Shown here: one piece after another, positions 1 to 10,609 of the stretch
Layout: the number at the start of each line of letters is the position of its first letter
Numbering within the stretch: position 1 is the first letter of the stretch
Origin: Runella sp.
Lineage (GTDB): Bacteria > Bacteroidota > Bacteroidia > Cytophagales > Spirosomataceae
Assembly (NCBI GenBank): GCA_023254175.1
Contig: JALQYJ010000020.1
Span: 1-64,000, forward strand
Direction: 5' to 3'
DNA: 64,000 bases
Translations under genes and position numbers: made by a program
Notes under the pieces: model-generated
Seen by the model: only the letters and a program-made list of their open reading frames with translations
Told to the model about the DNA's origin: nothing
Databases searched by the model: none

Positions 1-1125
<1,125 letters not shown>

Positions 1126-1292
1126 TAAATATCTAAAAATTGACTTTCGTCTAATTGTACTGTACGCGTCCTGTCGTTTTTGTTATTTTCTCACCATTCT
1201 GTCAAAGAACTCTTGCTTAAGTCGCTCTTAAGCATCGTGTTAACTTAATATCTGTTAACTCTCTTTCTTATCTCTCTCTCAGTTTTGGGTTG

Positions 1293-1533
1293 CAAAGGTC
1301 TGACTTTCTTTTCTAATTTCCAAAAAAATTTAAAACTTTTTTTTCAATCTCTTTTCTCGTCAAACTCTCAATTCCCACATCCCATCGTTTGGGGTTGCAA
1401 AACTCTTACTTTTTATTTTAATATCCAAAATTATTTTTTGATTTTTTTTAATTCTCAAAATTTTATTTGGACTTTCTTGCCCTCCCTCGTCGTTTGGGAG
1501 TGCAAAAGTCCCCCTTTTTCCCACAATTTCCAA
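1293..1533 (-). promoter_or_regulatory. Three tandem rRNA promoter-like units (TTG-N20-GAnnTTTGCA) spaced 105 bp apart
   Basis: -7-like caaaggtc 1293-1300, caaaactc 1398-1405, caaaagtc 1503-1510; each has caa (TTG on minus) exactly 20 nt further upstream (1321, 1426, 1531). Confidence 0.7.
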
Positions 1534-2000
1534 CTGTTCTGTGAAAAAAAATATAAAATATTTCGCAATTAACTGATAACCACATTCTTATAACTATAAA
1601 AAAATACCCGACTCCTCCGCAAAATATCGCAAAACGTGCTCCCGTATGAACGTTTGATTCATTTATTGCCCTTTGAGTATTTCAAAGGTTCTCAAAATTA
1701 TACTACTTATTCTCAAATAAGGTTTATTTAAGTTGTGGTGAAGTATTGTCCGTCATCAAGTCACAGGATTTTCTAGCAGATAATAAGTTTTATATATTTG
1801 ATTTATTGACATACGGTTAAACTTTTTATCAATAGTTTAGAACAAGCAAAACCTTTTGATATACGTATGTAGCAGGCAACGTTGTGGATTGAAATATCTT
1901 TACTCTAATGGGGTGCAAGTCGAATACGCACCATGTTGCGACCCATATTTAGGGCTATTAGTTAACTTAACTTGGATAAGGGTCTAACTATTAGACTCCT

Positions 2001-2139
2001 ATGAAAGGCAAGACCAAGCGCAAATTTACCAGCGACCGCTCAGGCGGCCCTGCTCAAACTGAAAGTCGTTCTTGAAGTTCTTAAAGAAAAGGACACATTA
2101 GCTGTTGTTAGTAAACGGCATGAAGAACAAGCTGGTTAG
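2001..2139 (+). pseudogene. Frameshifted IS3-type transposase OrfA remnant
   Basis: MKGKTKRKFTSD then, after a frame change, AQAALLKLKVVLEVLKEKDTLAVVSKRHEEQ; resembles the IS3/IS911 OrfA N-terminus (KRRKFT..FKAKVALEALKEKDTLAELAKRHEV). Confidence 0.6.
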
Positions 2140-2291
2140 ACTTATTTTTTCTTTAGCCAAGCAGGGTAAAAAATATGACGAAAATTATACATATTCTCTG
2201 AATCATAGAAATCCCGTGCGGAGTACAGAAAACCAATTACATTGGCATCTGGATGTAGAAACCATATCATAACACACATCTATTTTGAAGC

Positions 2292-4337
2292 TTAACGCTT
2301 AAACTTTGAAAGTCCAGAATCCAGAAATTGCACAAATTCTTCGGTGCTTGCGTAGCCAATAGGCTTGGTGAGTAGCTCACCGTTGGGGCTAATGACGCAG
2401 TAAAAAGGTTGGGCGTTGTTGTTAAACTTCGTAATTTGTAAATCCGCGTTTTTGTCACCAATGGTTGTTTTTTCGCGCTTATCGTAAGTCGATACAAACT
2501 GTTTTTCTTTAGGAAGTTCAGTTTTGTCATCCACGTAAAGCGAAGCAATCACAAACTCTTTCTTGAGGCGCTCCAACACTTCAGGTTGAGGCCAAACGTT
2601 GGCTTCCATTTTGCGGCAGTTGGCGCAGTTGAAACCTGTAAAGTCTACAAAAACGGGCTTTCCAGTGGCTTTTGCTTCTGCCAAGGCTTGTTCGTAATCA
2701 AAAAAGCCTTCGAGACCATGTGGTAAGTGAGGTTTGCTGCGGTCAAGTTTGGCCGTACTTCCCGTACTTGTTGCACCAACGGCATTGGTCAAGAAAAAGT
2801 CTTGGGTTTGCTCAGGAGGCAACCAACCCGATAACGCCCGAAGAGGGGCTCCAAACATCCCAGGAAGCATATATACTACGAAAGCGAAAGTCGATGACGA
2901 AATCAATAAACGTGGAATTGTTACTCCTTTCACAGGAGAGTCTTTGTCCATACGGAGTTTTCCGAGTACATAGAAACCAATAATGGTGAATAGCACAATC
3001 CAAATCGCAAGGAAGATTTCACGGTCGAGGATGTTCCAACGGTAGGCTAAGTCGATATTACTCAAAAATTTGAGGGCTAATGCAAATTCCAATAACCCAA
3101 ACACGACCTTAAATTCGTTGAGCCATCCACCTGATTTAGGAAGGCTTTTTAAGAATTTTGGGAACATGGCCAAACCCGTAAACACCACGGCGAAAGGCAT
3201 CGAGAAAGCAATCATGCCAAGTACAGGGCGCATCAATTCATTGCCTTTGGAAGCTAAAATAAGAAGCGAACCTGCAATCGGTGCTGTACACGAAAACGAA
3301 ACCACAACAAGCGTAAGGGCCATGAAGAAAATCCCGATGAGGCCGCCTTTATCGGCTTGTTTGTCCACATTATTCACAAATGAACTTGGCAAAACGATTT
3401 CGAACAACCCCAAAAACGACAACCCAAATAAGATAAATACCACAAAGAAAATCGCGTTGGGTGCCCAGTGAGTACTGATAAAGTTGGCCGCTTGTGCGCC
3501 TCCAATACGTGATACTAAGAAACCCAGTAAGGTAAAAATAGAAACGATAGAAAGGCCATACAACAAAGCCTTGCTAGTGCCGTGTTCTTGTTTGGTAAAA
3601 TAACTCACCGTCATGGGCATGATGGGGTAAATACACGGCATAAAAATAGACGCCAAACCGCCTAAGAAACAAGCCAATAAGAAGCTCCACAACGATTCCT
3701 CTTCGGCGGGCTCTGGGGTAGTGATGGTTTCTGAAGATTCAACGACCGCCTCCGACGTTGCTTCAGGAGCGGTAGTTGGCGTTGCGGCAACAGTGTTGCT
3801 GTCTTTGGTTGGCGTTGCCGTGAGTTGCTCTGTTGGCTGGCTCGCCGTAGGCTGAATCGTCGCAGCTGCGTCGGCAGCTACTGTAATATCGGTAATTTTA
3901 AAATCAGCACTTCCCATGGTGCATAGACCATCGTTTTGGCAGGTCTGATAATCAACGGCAACGTTGATTAGGGGATTGGTCTTGAGAATCTTTACTTTTT
4001 GGACAAAAGAACCTGTACCTTCTGCTACGCTTGTATTACCTCCCCAAACTTCTTCGTAAAAGTTATGAAAACCAACAGGTTTTATTTTACCTACCAATTG
4101 ATACGTATCATTGGGCTTGAACTTAAACTCGGTAGGGTTAGGGCCATCTTTTACCTCAAATTCCGTTGAGTATAAATGCCAAGTGGGGTCAATAACCGCA
4201 ATAAACTTAATCTCGACAACGTCGCCTATTTTGACTTCTTTTTTGGGAGCCTCAAAACTCCATTTGGCGTGATTTTGTACTTGACCAAAGGCCGTTAAGG
4301 TCAAGAATACTAAAAGAGTACTGATTACACTTTTCAT
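2292..4337 (-). CDS. dsbD: DsbD/ScsB-like thiol:disulfide interchange protein with C-terminal thioredoxin-like domain
   Basis: 681 aa: signal peptide, N-terminal DsbD-alpha-like domain, polytopic membrane domain with FMPCIYPIMPMT, C-terminal FTGFNCANCRKMEANVW. Confidence 0.9.
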   Translation of the reverse strand: MKSVISTLLVFLTLTAFGQVQNHAKWSFEAPKKEVKIGDVVEIKFIAVIDPTWHLYSTEFEVKDGPNPTEFKFKPNDTYQLVGKIKPVGFHNFYEEVWGGNTSVAEGTGSFVQKVKILKTNPLINVAVDYQTCQNDGLCTMGSADFKITDITVAADAAATIQPTASQPTEQLTATPTKDSNTVAATPTTAPEATSEAVVESSETITTPEPAEEESLWSFLLACFLGGLASIFMPCIYPIMPMTVSYFTKQEHGTSKALLYGLSIVSIFTLLGFLVSRIGGAQAANFISTHWAPNAIFFVVFILFGLSFLGLFEIVLPSSFVNNVDKQADKGGLIGIFFMALTLVVVSFSCTAPIAGSLLILASKGNELMRPVLGMIAFSMPFAVVFTGLAMFPKFLKSLPKSGGWLNEFKVVFGLLEFALALKFLSNIDLAYRWNILDREIFLAIWIVLFTIIGFYVLGKLRMDKDSPVKGVTIPRLLISSSTFAFVVYMLPGMFGAPLRALSGWLPPEQTQDFFLTNAVGATSTGSTAKLDRSKPHLPHGLEGFFDYEQALAEAKATGKPVFVDFTGFNCANCRKMEANVWPQPEVLERLKKEFVIASLYVDDKTELPKEKQFVSTYDKREKTTIGDKNADLQITKFNNNAQPFYCVISPNGELLTKPIGYASTEEFVQFLDSGLSKFKR

Positions 4338-4358
4338 AAAATACGTTACAGATAACGG

Positions 4359-4958
4359 TTAGTTTTGCTTAATTTTTGCCAACGACTTTGCGTTGACTTT
4401 TCGTATGACTTCGTTTCTTTTAAACTTTACGCGCCAAACCGCCAAATGTGTGGCATCTTCTGCAAAACATTTGTGACAAATGCTACTTTGCAGCGGAATA
4501 GGTGCATTATATACCAAAGCAGTATCCCCAAGTTTTTGAATATTAGGAATTTGAGAAATCTTGTTTTCGGCATTGTATACGTAGGCATCAAGAATTTGTT
4601 GCTCCTTAACCGACAAGGAAGGATTTGTAACATCTTTTGTACCAAGAAGGTCAATTTCTACGGTATATAATTTCTCTAAGGAGTCAATCGGTGGAAGCTT
4701 TTTCAATTGACATAAACTTGCCGTTTCAGTGGAAGGGGTGGCTAATGCCTTTTCGAGGTTTGCCTGAGCTTGCTTTACGATTTTTTGCCCCCAATCATCG
4801 ACGATAGTCACTACTTGTTGGGTAGTCACGCGTTTTATTTGCATACTTTTTACTTTTTCCACGGCCTCCTTGGACCCACTGACTCGTCCCTCCATATTGC
4901 ATCCAGTAAAAAATAGGCCAACAAAAAAAATGAGCGTAAGTGACGAAAAGTAGTTCAC
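4359..4958 (-). CDS. Conserved hypothetical lipoprotein with a CxxC near the C-terminus
   Basis: 199 aa; lipobox-like LFFTGCN; C-terminal ICHKCF. Confidence 0.6.
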   Translation of the reverse strand: MNYFSSLTLIFFVGLFFTGCNMEGRVSGSKEAVEKVKSMQIKRVTTQQVVTIVDDWGQKIVKQAQANLEKALATPSTETASLCQLKKLPPIDSLEKLYTVEIDLLGTKDVTNPSLSVKEQQILDAYVYNAENKISQIPNIQKLGDTALVYNAPIPLQSSICHKCFAEDATHLAVWRVKFKRNEVIRKVNAKSLAKIKQN

Positions 4959-5154
4959 AAGAAAATAGATTTAGAATACAAAACTATCGTTATTCGGATG
5001 TAAAGCAAAAACGTCTCAACTGCGGGTTTGGTTCAGTAAAAAGCGTAGTGTGAAAAGCGTTCGGGTGGAAAAAGCAAAGATGGGGCTAGGTGTTAGGCAG
5101 CTATACAAGGGCTTTTACTACGATGAATTGTATATAAAGTACTATTTTGATTAC

Positions 5155-5882
5155 AATGCGAGTATTGGGTTATACAAATGAGAGGTAGTAATTTTATAAG
5201 TCAGTAAATTTGTGTTGCCAAACATTTATTAAACTGATTATGAGACAATTAGAGCTAATTCAATTTTATTACTACCTCTGTGAGTGCTATGATGATGAAC
5301 TTTGACTATCTATTTTTACTGCCGTCGCTACGAAAATAAGCATAAAAAAAGCGAAATTTATGACTATGCAAATCGTTACATTAAGCCTTATTTTCCTCAA
5401 TTGCCTAATTATGCCAATTTTAACACACGCATCAATGCAATGCATTATCTTATGTTAGCTCTACTACCAATTATGCTACAAGATATTGTGAAAAATATTA
5501 GCCAAGAAATCGCCCTTGTCGACATCAGTTTTAAGCCTATCCTACCAAAACTCGCAGGCAAGGCTATATTTGCCGATAAAGCTTACTGTGATACGGAACT
5601 CAATAAGTAAATTCTCCATCAGTATGATGCTTATATCTTCACCCCAGTCAAGCTGATAAAAGGACCAAGTCAAACCCAAAGGCAGTTTAAAAAAGCCGCT
5701 GATGACCTGTTTTCAATGGCTGTTTTCAGAGTTAGAGAGCTTCGTTATTCAATTGGATAAACGAAAAAACAGGTTTGCAAAATCCTTCCAAAGTCAGAGC
5801 AACAAATAGACTTTTTGTGCACATATTTGGCGCATTAGCTACTTCTCTTTTTTACTATATGTTCTAACCCAATGTTCGCATT
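5155..5882 (+). mobile_element. Decayed IS982-family insertion sequence with recognisable terminal inverted repeats
   Basis: Ends AATGCGAGTATTGGGTTATA (5155-5174) and revcomp AATGCGAACATTGGGTTAGA (5863-5882); internal frames KKSEIYDYANRYIKPYFPQLPNYANFNTRIN, IFADKAYCDTELNK and KVRATNRLFVHIFGALATSLF are IS982-like. Confidence 0.7.
5302..5610 (+). pseudogene. IS982-like transposase fragment
   Basis: Truncated 102-aa ORF; similarity to the N-terminus and ADKAY region of IS982 transposases; continues in other frames to about 5860. Confidence 0.65.
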
Positions 5883-5905
5883 AATAACAAATGTGTTCTT
5901 ATACA

Positions 5906-7282
5906 CTACTTTTTCTGTAACAGCTGTACTGAGCTGTCGTTAATCTCAAATTGCTTGTTTTTCAGTAAATTAATTACTTCTGATCCCGCCAAAATCACAG
6001 GCCCATAGCCGTGAGCTGCAAATGGGCTAATGGGGCGATGATAGTAAAATGCGGGGTCAAAGCCCATACCTGTGCCTACGCAAGTACCTTCGACTTGGCC
6101 TTTTTGGTTGACTTTGGTCGAGACGGCGTTCCAGCCTAGTAAGGCCATGGGAGCATACGCAAGGCCATCAATCCAGCCTTTGTTGATGGCGTGCGCGATG
6201 GCATAAGTGTAAATGGCCGTCGCTGAGGTTTCTAAGTAAGAATCTTCGCGGTCGAGTAATTGGTGCCAAAACCCAGAACCTGATTGGTACGATGCCAAGC
6301 CTTTGACATGGGCTTTTAACAAAGCGATGATTTCAGGGCGGGCAGGATGGTTTTCGGGGAGAACATCGAGTACTTCTACTTTGGTAAGTAGCCCCCAGCC
6401 ATTTGCCCTTGCCCAGTGGAATTGTGGATGTTCGGTCATGCCTTCTACCCATCCGTGCATGTATACACCTTTCTCTTTGTTGAACATTCGCTTGGCAAAC
6501 TGTAAAATTTGCTTGGCAGCTTCGTCGTAGTATTTTTTATCGCCTGTGAGTTTTCCCATTTGAGCTAGGGCAGGTACTCCCATAAACATGTCATCGAGCC
6601 AAAGGGTGTTGGGTTGAGGGCGGTTCCGAGCGAGTGTACCGTCGCTGAGGCGGTGTTCTTTGGTTAAAATATAGTTGATGTGATTGTCGATGAGGGGGCG
6701 TAGGTTAGAGGTATTTCCACCGCGCGTTGCTTTAATCATGGCCGCACACATGGCACCACAGTCGTCGAGGGCATGAGGTGTTAATAAGCCGCGAAGTGGG
6801 CCTTTTGTACCCCAGTCAGCGTGTTCTTCGGTCGTTTTTTTGAAGTAGGGAGCGGCGTTGGCGATAAAGTCTAAGCGTTTGTCCACGTATTCTTTGTAAC
6901 GACCATCGCCTGTGATTTGACTAGCCCAAAGCATAGCGCCGTAGGTAACACCCCATTCGTAGCTGACCAAGCGAAAATCGCCTTTTTGCAAGGCAGTATT
7001 TTCATCAATTTTTGACAAATCACTGACGATTTCGCCCGTTTTGGAGTTGACAAACGCAGTAGGGGTGACATTATTCAAATACCCATGAATACGGTCTAAC
7101 GTTCCCTTGATGTCATTGGCTTTTGAGATTCCATAAGGAACAGGGTAGTCGGGTTGAAGCAAATGCAAAGGCGTATTGGAGTCGTTGGCGTTGGTTACGT
7201 TTCGTTGAGCCGATGAAGTTATCGAAAAACAAGCTGCAACGAGTGTAGAAGCGGCAAGTGAGCAAATGATGGAAGGTTTCAT
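5906..7282 (-). CDS. Glycoside hydrolase family 88/105-like (unsaturated rhamnogalacturonyl hydrolase type), secreted
   Basis: 458 aa; signal peptide; YEWGVTYGAMLWASQITGD, LDDCGAMCAAMIKA, HWARANGWGLLTKVEVLDVLP typical of GH105. Confidence 0.88.
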   Translation of the reverse strand: MKPSIICSLAASTLVAACFSITSSAQRNVTNANDSNTPLHLLQPDYPVPYGISKANDIKGTLDRIHGYLNNVTPTAFVNSKTGEIVSDLSKIDENTALQKGDFRLVSYEWGVTYGAMLWASQITGDGRYKEYVDKRLDFIANAAPYFKKTTEEHADWGTKGPLRGLLTPHALDDCGAMCAAMIKATRGGNTSNLRPLIDNHINYILTKEHRLSDGTLARNRPQPNTLWLDDMFMGVPALAQMGKLTGDKKYYDEAAKQILQFAKRMFNKEKGVYMHGWVEGMTEHPQFHWARANGWGLLTKVEVLDVLPENHPARPEIIALLKAHVKGLASYQSGSGFWHQLLDREDSYLETSATAIYTYAIAHAINKGWIDGLAYAPMALLGWNAVSTKVNQKGQVEGTCVGTGMGFDPAFYYHRPISPFAAHGYGPVILAGSEVINLLKNKQFEINDSSVQLLQKK

Positions 7283-7412
7283 AAGTAATAGGTTTGGTAC
7301 AAAATTGGTAAGGTTTGGGTTTATAACATTCCCGTACCCACCTGTGAAATAAAAACATATGGGAAGAATATACTCACAGGAAGAACTACTGTAGTAAATT
7401 TTACTGGCAAAA

Positions 7413-7446
7413 ATGAACCCTCAACTTGTAAAAGCTGAGGGTTCAT
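7413..7446 (-). terminator. Intrinsic terminator after cysN
   Basis: ATGAACCCTCA/TGAGGGTTCAT 11-bp stem followed on the minus strand by TTTTTG. Confidence 0.75.
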
Positions 7447-7465
7447 GAAATGAGGAAAAAACTTT

Positions 7466-8713
7466 TTATGCTTCTACCATGCAAGCCCCTACGGTTACGT
7501 TAGAGGTTTCGTCAATCAAAATGGCCGCACCGTTGGCGCGGTTGGTTTGATAGGCGTCGTAAGCGATTGGTTTGGCCGTACGAAGAACAATCTTAGCAAC
7601 ATCGTTGAGCTTGAGGCTTTCGATGTCTTCCAATTGGTCGTAATTGCTGATATCCACGCGGTATTCGATGCCTTTTACCGAACAACGAACCCGAGTCGTA
7701 CCGTGTTGAAGGGTATATTTATTCCCAACTTTTAGTTCTTTGCGGTCATCCATCCAGCAAATCATTGCCTCCACATCTTGGCTCAATACAGGGGCATTGC
7801 CCGTACCACTAATCAAGTCTCCACGGCTAATGTCAACGTCGGTTTCGAGTAATATAGTTGCTGATTGAGGCGCCGAAACTTCCTCTACTTCTTGACCATA
7901 TACTTCAATTTTAGCGATTGTTGACGTTTGTTCGGAGGGGAAAACGGTGATGGTATCCCCTTTGCGAAATACGCCACTCTGTACACGTCCTGCGTAGCCA
8001 CGGTAATCGTGCAATTCTTCCGTTTGAGGACGAATCACGTATTGTACCGAGAAACGAGCGTCGTTGAGGTTTAAATCATGCTGCACATCTACATTTTCCA
8101 AGAAATGAAGCATCGTTTCGCCCGTGTACCAAGGCATCGCATCCGACTTATCCACAATGTTATCCCCTGCCAAGGCGCTTACAGGAATGATTTTGAGGTC
8201 TTTAATGGCCAATTTGTCAGCGAGTTTTTGGTATTCTTGCGCAATTTGCAAGAATGTATCTTCCGAATACCCCACCAAGTCCATTTTATTGACAGCCACT
8301 ACGATGTGCGGAATGCCCAACATCGACGCAATCAACGAGTGGCGGCGAGTTTGTTCGACGACTCCTTGGCGGGCATCAATCAAAATAATGGCCAAATCGG
8401 CATTGGAAGCACCCGTCACCATATTGCGGGTGTACTGAATATGCCCTGGGGCATCAATGCTGATAAACTTACGGTTAGGCGTTTGGAAGTACTTGTAGGC
8501 AACGTCGATGGTAATGCCTTGTTCGCGTTCCGAGCGCAAGCCGTCAGTCAACAGCGCAAGGTCGATTTCTCCATCGCCCCGTGTTTTGCTAGCTTTTTCG
8601 ACGGCCTCTAGTTGGTCAGCCAAAATACTTTTTGTATCGTAAAGCAAGCGTCCGATGAGGGTACTTTTCCCGTCATCAACACTACCTGCGGTTATAAATC
8701 TTAGAATGTCCAT
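7466..8713 (-). CDS. cysN: Sulfate adenylyltransferase subunit 1
   Basis: 415 aa; GTPase motifs TAGSVDDGKSTLIGRLLYD, DAPGHIQYTRNMVTGAS, VNKMDLVGY. Confidence 0.96.
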   Translation of the reverse strand: MDILRFITAGSVDDGKSTLIGRLLYDTKSILADQLEAVEKASKTRGDGEIDLALLTDGLRSEREQGITIDVAYKYFQTPNRKFISIDAPGHIQYTRNMVTGASNADLAIILIDARQGVVEQTRRHSLIASMLGIPHIVVAVNKMDLVGYSEDTFLQIAQEYQKLADKLAIKDLKIIPVSALAGDNIVDKSDAMPWYTGETMLHFLENVDVQHDLNLNDARFSVQYVIRPQTEELHDYRGYAGRVQSGVFRKGDTITVFPSEQTSTIAKIEVYGQEVEEVSAPQSATILLETDVDISRGDLISGTGNAPVLSQDVEAMICWMDDRKELKVGNKYTLQHGTTRVRCSVKGIEYRVDISNYDQLEDIESLKLNDVAKIVLRTAKPIAYDAYQTNRANGAAILIDETSNVTVGACMVEA

Positions 8714-8776
8714 AAGCCCCTAAATCCCCGTAACGGCGGACCGTCAATGGGGAATTTTTTTATTGGTTTTAATATT

Positions 8777-8815
8777 AATCTGTGCTAATCTGTACTGAGG
8801 GTTGCTCACAACCCG
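8777..8815. repeat. REP-like dispersed repeat copy 1 (core GGGTTGTGAGCAACCC, then TCAGTACAGATT)
   Basis: Revcomp CGGGTTGTGAGCAACCCTCAGTACAGATTAGCACAGATT; related copies at 20635 and 23481. Confidence 0.6.
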
Positions 8816-8842
8816 AATATTGAGTATAAAGTGTCGAGGTAC

Positions 8843-8888
8843 GAGTACAGAATGTCGAATAGTTTCTCTTATTCGTCATTCTGTACTC
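8843..8888. repeat. 19-bp inverted repeat (1 mismatch) in the cysD-cysN intergenic region
   Basis: GAGTACAGAATGTCGAATA - gtttctct - TATTCGTCATTCTGTACTC. Confidence 0.8.
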
Positions 8889-8902
8889 AAAAATTCGACA
8901 TT

Positions 8903-9835
8903 CTAAAAATATCCTCCCTTTTTGCGGTCTTCCATGGCAGCTTCGGTTTGCTGGTCGTCGATACGCGTTTCGCCGCGTTCGCTGATGCGCGTAGCCTTAA
9001 TTTCGGCCACCACTTGTTCAATGGTACTGGCTTCTGATTCAACGGCAGCCGTACAAGTCATGTCGCCTACGGTACGGAAACGGACAGTTTTGGTAACAAT
9101 CACGTCGGAGTCGTCTTTATAGATAAAATCGGCGTTGGCGAGCAAGTTCCCGTCGCGCAAAATCATTTCGCGTTGGTGCGAGAAATAGATGCTTGGAAGC
9201 GGGATTTTTTCGCGCTCAATGTACGCCCACACATCCAGTTCGGTCCAGTTAGAGATAGGGAAACAACGTACGTTTTCGCCTTTGCTAATTTTTCCGTTGA
9301 ACAAATTCCAAAGTTCAGGACGCTGACGTTTAGGATCCCACTGTCCAAACTCATCGCGGAAAGAGAAAATACGCTCTTTGGCGCGGGCTTTTTCTTCGTC
9401 GCGACGAGCACCACCGATACAAGCATCAAACTCAAACTCTTCGATGGTATCGAGCAACGTAAAGGTTTGAAGCCAGTTTCGGCTGGCGTTTTTACCCGTT
9501 GGTTCTTTTAAGCCTTTGGCTTTGATGGTATCTTCTACTTGGCGAACAATCAACTTCGCTCCTACTTCATTGGCCATCCAATCGCGGTATTGAATTGCTT
9601 CGGGGAAGTTGTGGCCTGTATCGATATGAACCAAGGGGAAAGGAATTTTGCCTGGCGCAAATGCCTTTTGAGCAAGGCGAACTAGCGTAATCGAATCTTT
9701 ACCGCCCGAAAACAACAATGCTGGACGCTCAAATTGGCCCGCTACTTCGCGCATGATGTAGATGGCTTCCGATTCGAGTTGGTCTAGGTAATCCTGACGT
9801 TGGGCGTCGGAGGATAGACTTTGAATATTTGACAT
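8903..9835 (-). CDS. cysD: Sulfate adenylyltransferase subunit 2
   Basis: 310 aa; LLFSGGKDSITLVRLAQKAF, ACIGGARRDEEKARAKERIFSFRDEFGQWDPKRQRPELW. Confidence 0.97.
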   Translation of the reverse strand: MSNIQSLSSDAQRQDYLDQLESEAIYIMREVAGQFERPALLFSGGKDSITLVRLAQKAFAPGKIPFPLVHIDTGHNFPEAIQYRDWMANEVGAKLIVRQVEDTIKAKGLKEPTGKNASRNWLQTFTLLDTIEEFEFDACIGGARRDEEKARAKERIFSFRDEFGQWDPKRQRPELWNLFNGKISKGENVRCFPISNWTELDVWAYIEREKIPLPSIYFSHQREMILRDGNLLANADFIYKDDSDVIVTKTVRFRTVGDMTCTAAVESEASTIEQVVAEIKATRISERGETRIDDQQTEAAMEDRKKGGYF

Positions 9836-9887
9836 GATGTATCGTGTCTGAATTGAATAATTTACGTTTAAATCGAAGAGCGTTTAG

Positions 9888-10601
9888 TTATCTGGCGTGT
9901 AACCCACACTCTTTTTTACTTTCGTCTTCCCACCACCAACGGCCAGCGCGGAAGTCTTCTCCTTCGAGAATAGCGCGGGTACAAGGGGCACAGCCGATGC
10001 TCACAAACCCTTTGTCATGCAGCGGGTTATAGGGAACATTGTGGACTTTTACGTATTGCTTTACTTCGTCAAAACTCCAAGCAAGCAAAGGGTTGTATTT
10101 GAACAACTCATGCCCTCCATCCCACTCAATGGCTTGCATTCCTGTACGGTTGTTTGACTGCTCGGCACGAATACCTGTTACCCACACTTTTACGCCTTTG
10201 AGCGCGCGATTAAGAGGCTCAACTTTACGAATAAAACAGCACTCTTTGCGGTTTTCGATGGATTCGTAGAAGCTAAGTGGACCTTTTTCGGTCAGTAATT
10301 TCTCAACACCTGCGCTCTGAGGGAAATATACCTCCAGCTTCGTGTCGTAGCGATTGTTGGTTTTTTGCAATGTCGTGTAGCTTTCGGGAAACATCCGCCC
10401 CGTATCAAGGGTAAAAATGCGAATGTCGATGCCATTGGCCAAAATCATGTCGGTAATGACTTGGTCTTCGTAGCCTAAGCTGCTCGAAAACGCCACTTTT
10501 CCAGGAAAAAGCTCCGACAAAAGTCGAAGAGCTTCGACTTCTGTTTTGCCTTCAATTTGATGTAGCAACGATTCGCTACTATGTGTTTCGGTGGGTGTCA
10601 T
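9888..10601 (-). CDS. cysH: Assimilatory adenylyl-sulfate (APS-type) reductase
   Basis: 237 aa; SSLGYEDQVITDMIL; CC (KECCFIRKVEPL) and CxxC (GCAPC) pairs of Fe-S APS reductases; C-terminal ECGLH. Confidence 0.93.
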   Translation of the reverse strand: MTPTETHSSESLLHQIEGKTEVEALRLLSELFPGKVAFSSSLGYEDQVITDMILANGIDIRIFTLDTGRMFPESYTTLQKTNNRYDTKLEVYFPQSAGVEKLLTEKGPLSFYESIENRKECCFIRKVEPLNRALKGVKVWVTGIRAEQSNNRTGMQAIEWDGGHELFKYNPLLAWSFDEVKQYVKVHNVPYNPLHDKGFVSIGCAPCTRAILEGEDFRAGRWWWEDESKKECGLHAR

Positions 10602-10609
10602 GGTAATAA

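Noticed and set aside
1203-1210. GTTCTTTG box (minus strand) as a fourth rRNA promoter
   Set aside because: It breaks the 105-bp period (expected near 1188) and resembles the conserved Bacteroidetes 16S leader GTTCTTTGACA rather than a promoter.
1285-1572. 95-aa plus-strand ORF
   Set aside because: Internal repetition (GCKGLTF/GCKTLTF/ECKSPPF) simply reflects the 105-bp promoter repeats; low-complexity AT-rich sequence.
1619-1637. ATATTTTG/ACGTTTTG boxes as a further upstream rRNA promoter unit
   Set aside because: Not at the expected phase (near 1608) and lacks the GAnnTTTGCA(A/C)CC context.
8078-8611. 177-aa plus-strand ORF antisense to cysN
   Set aside because: Shadow ORF of a highly conserved GTPase gene.
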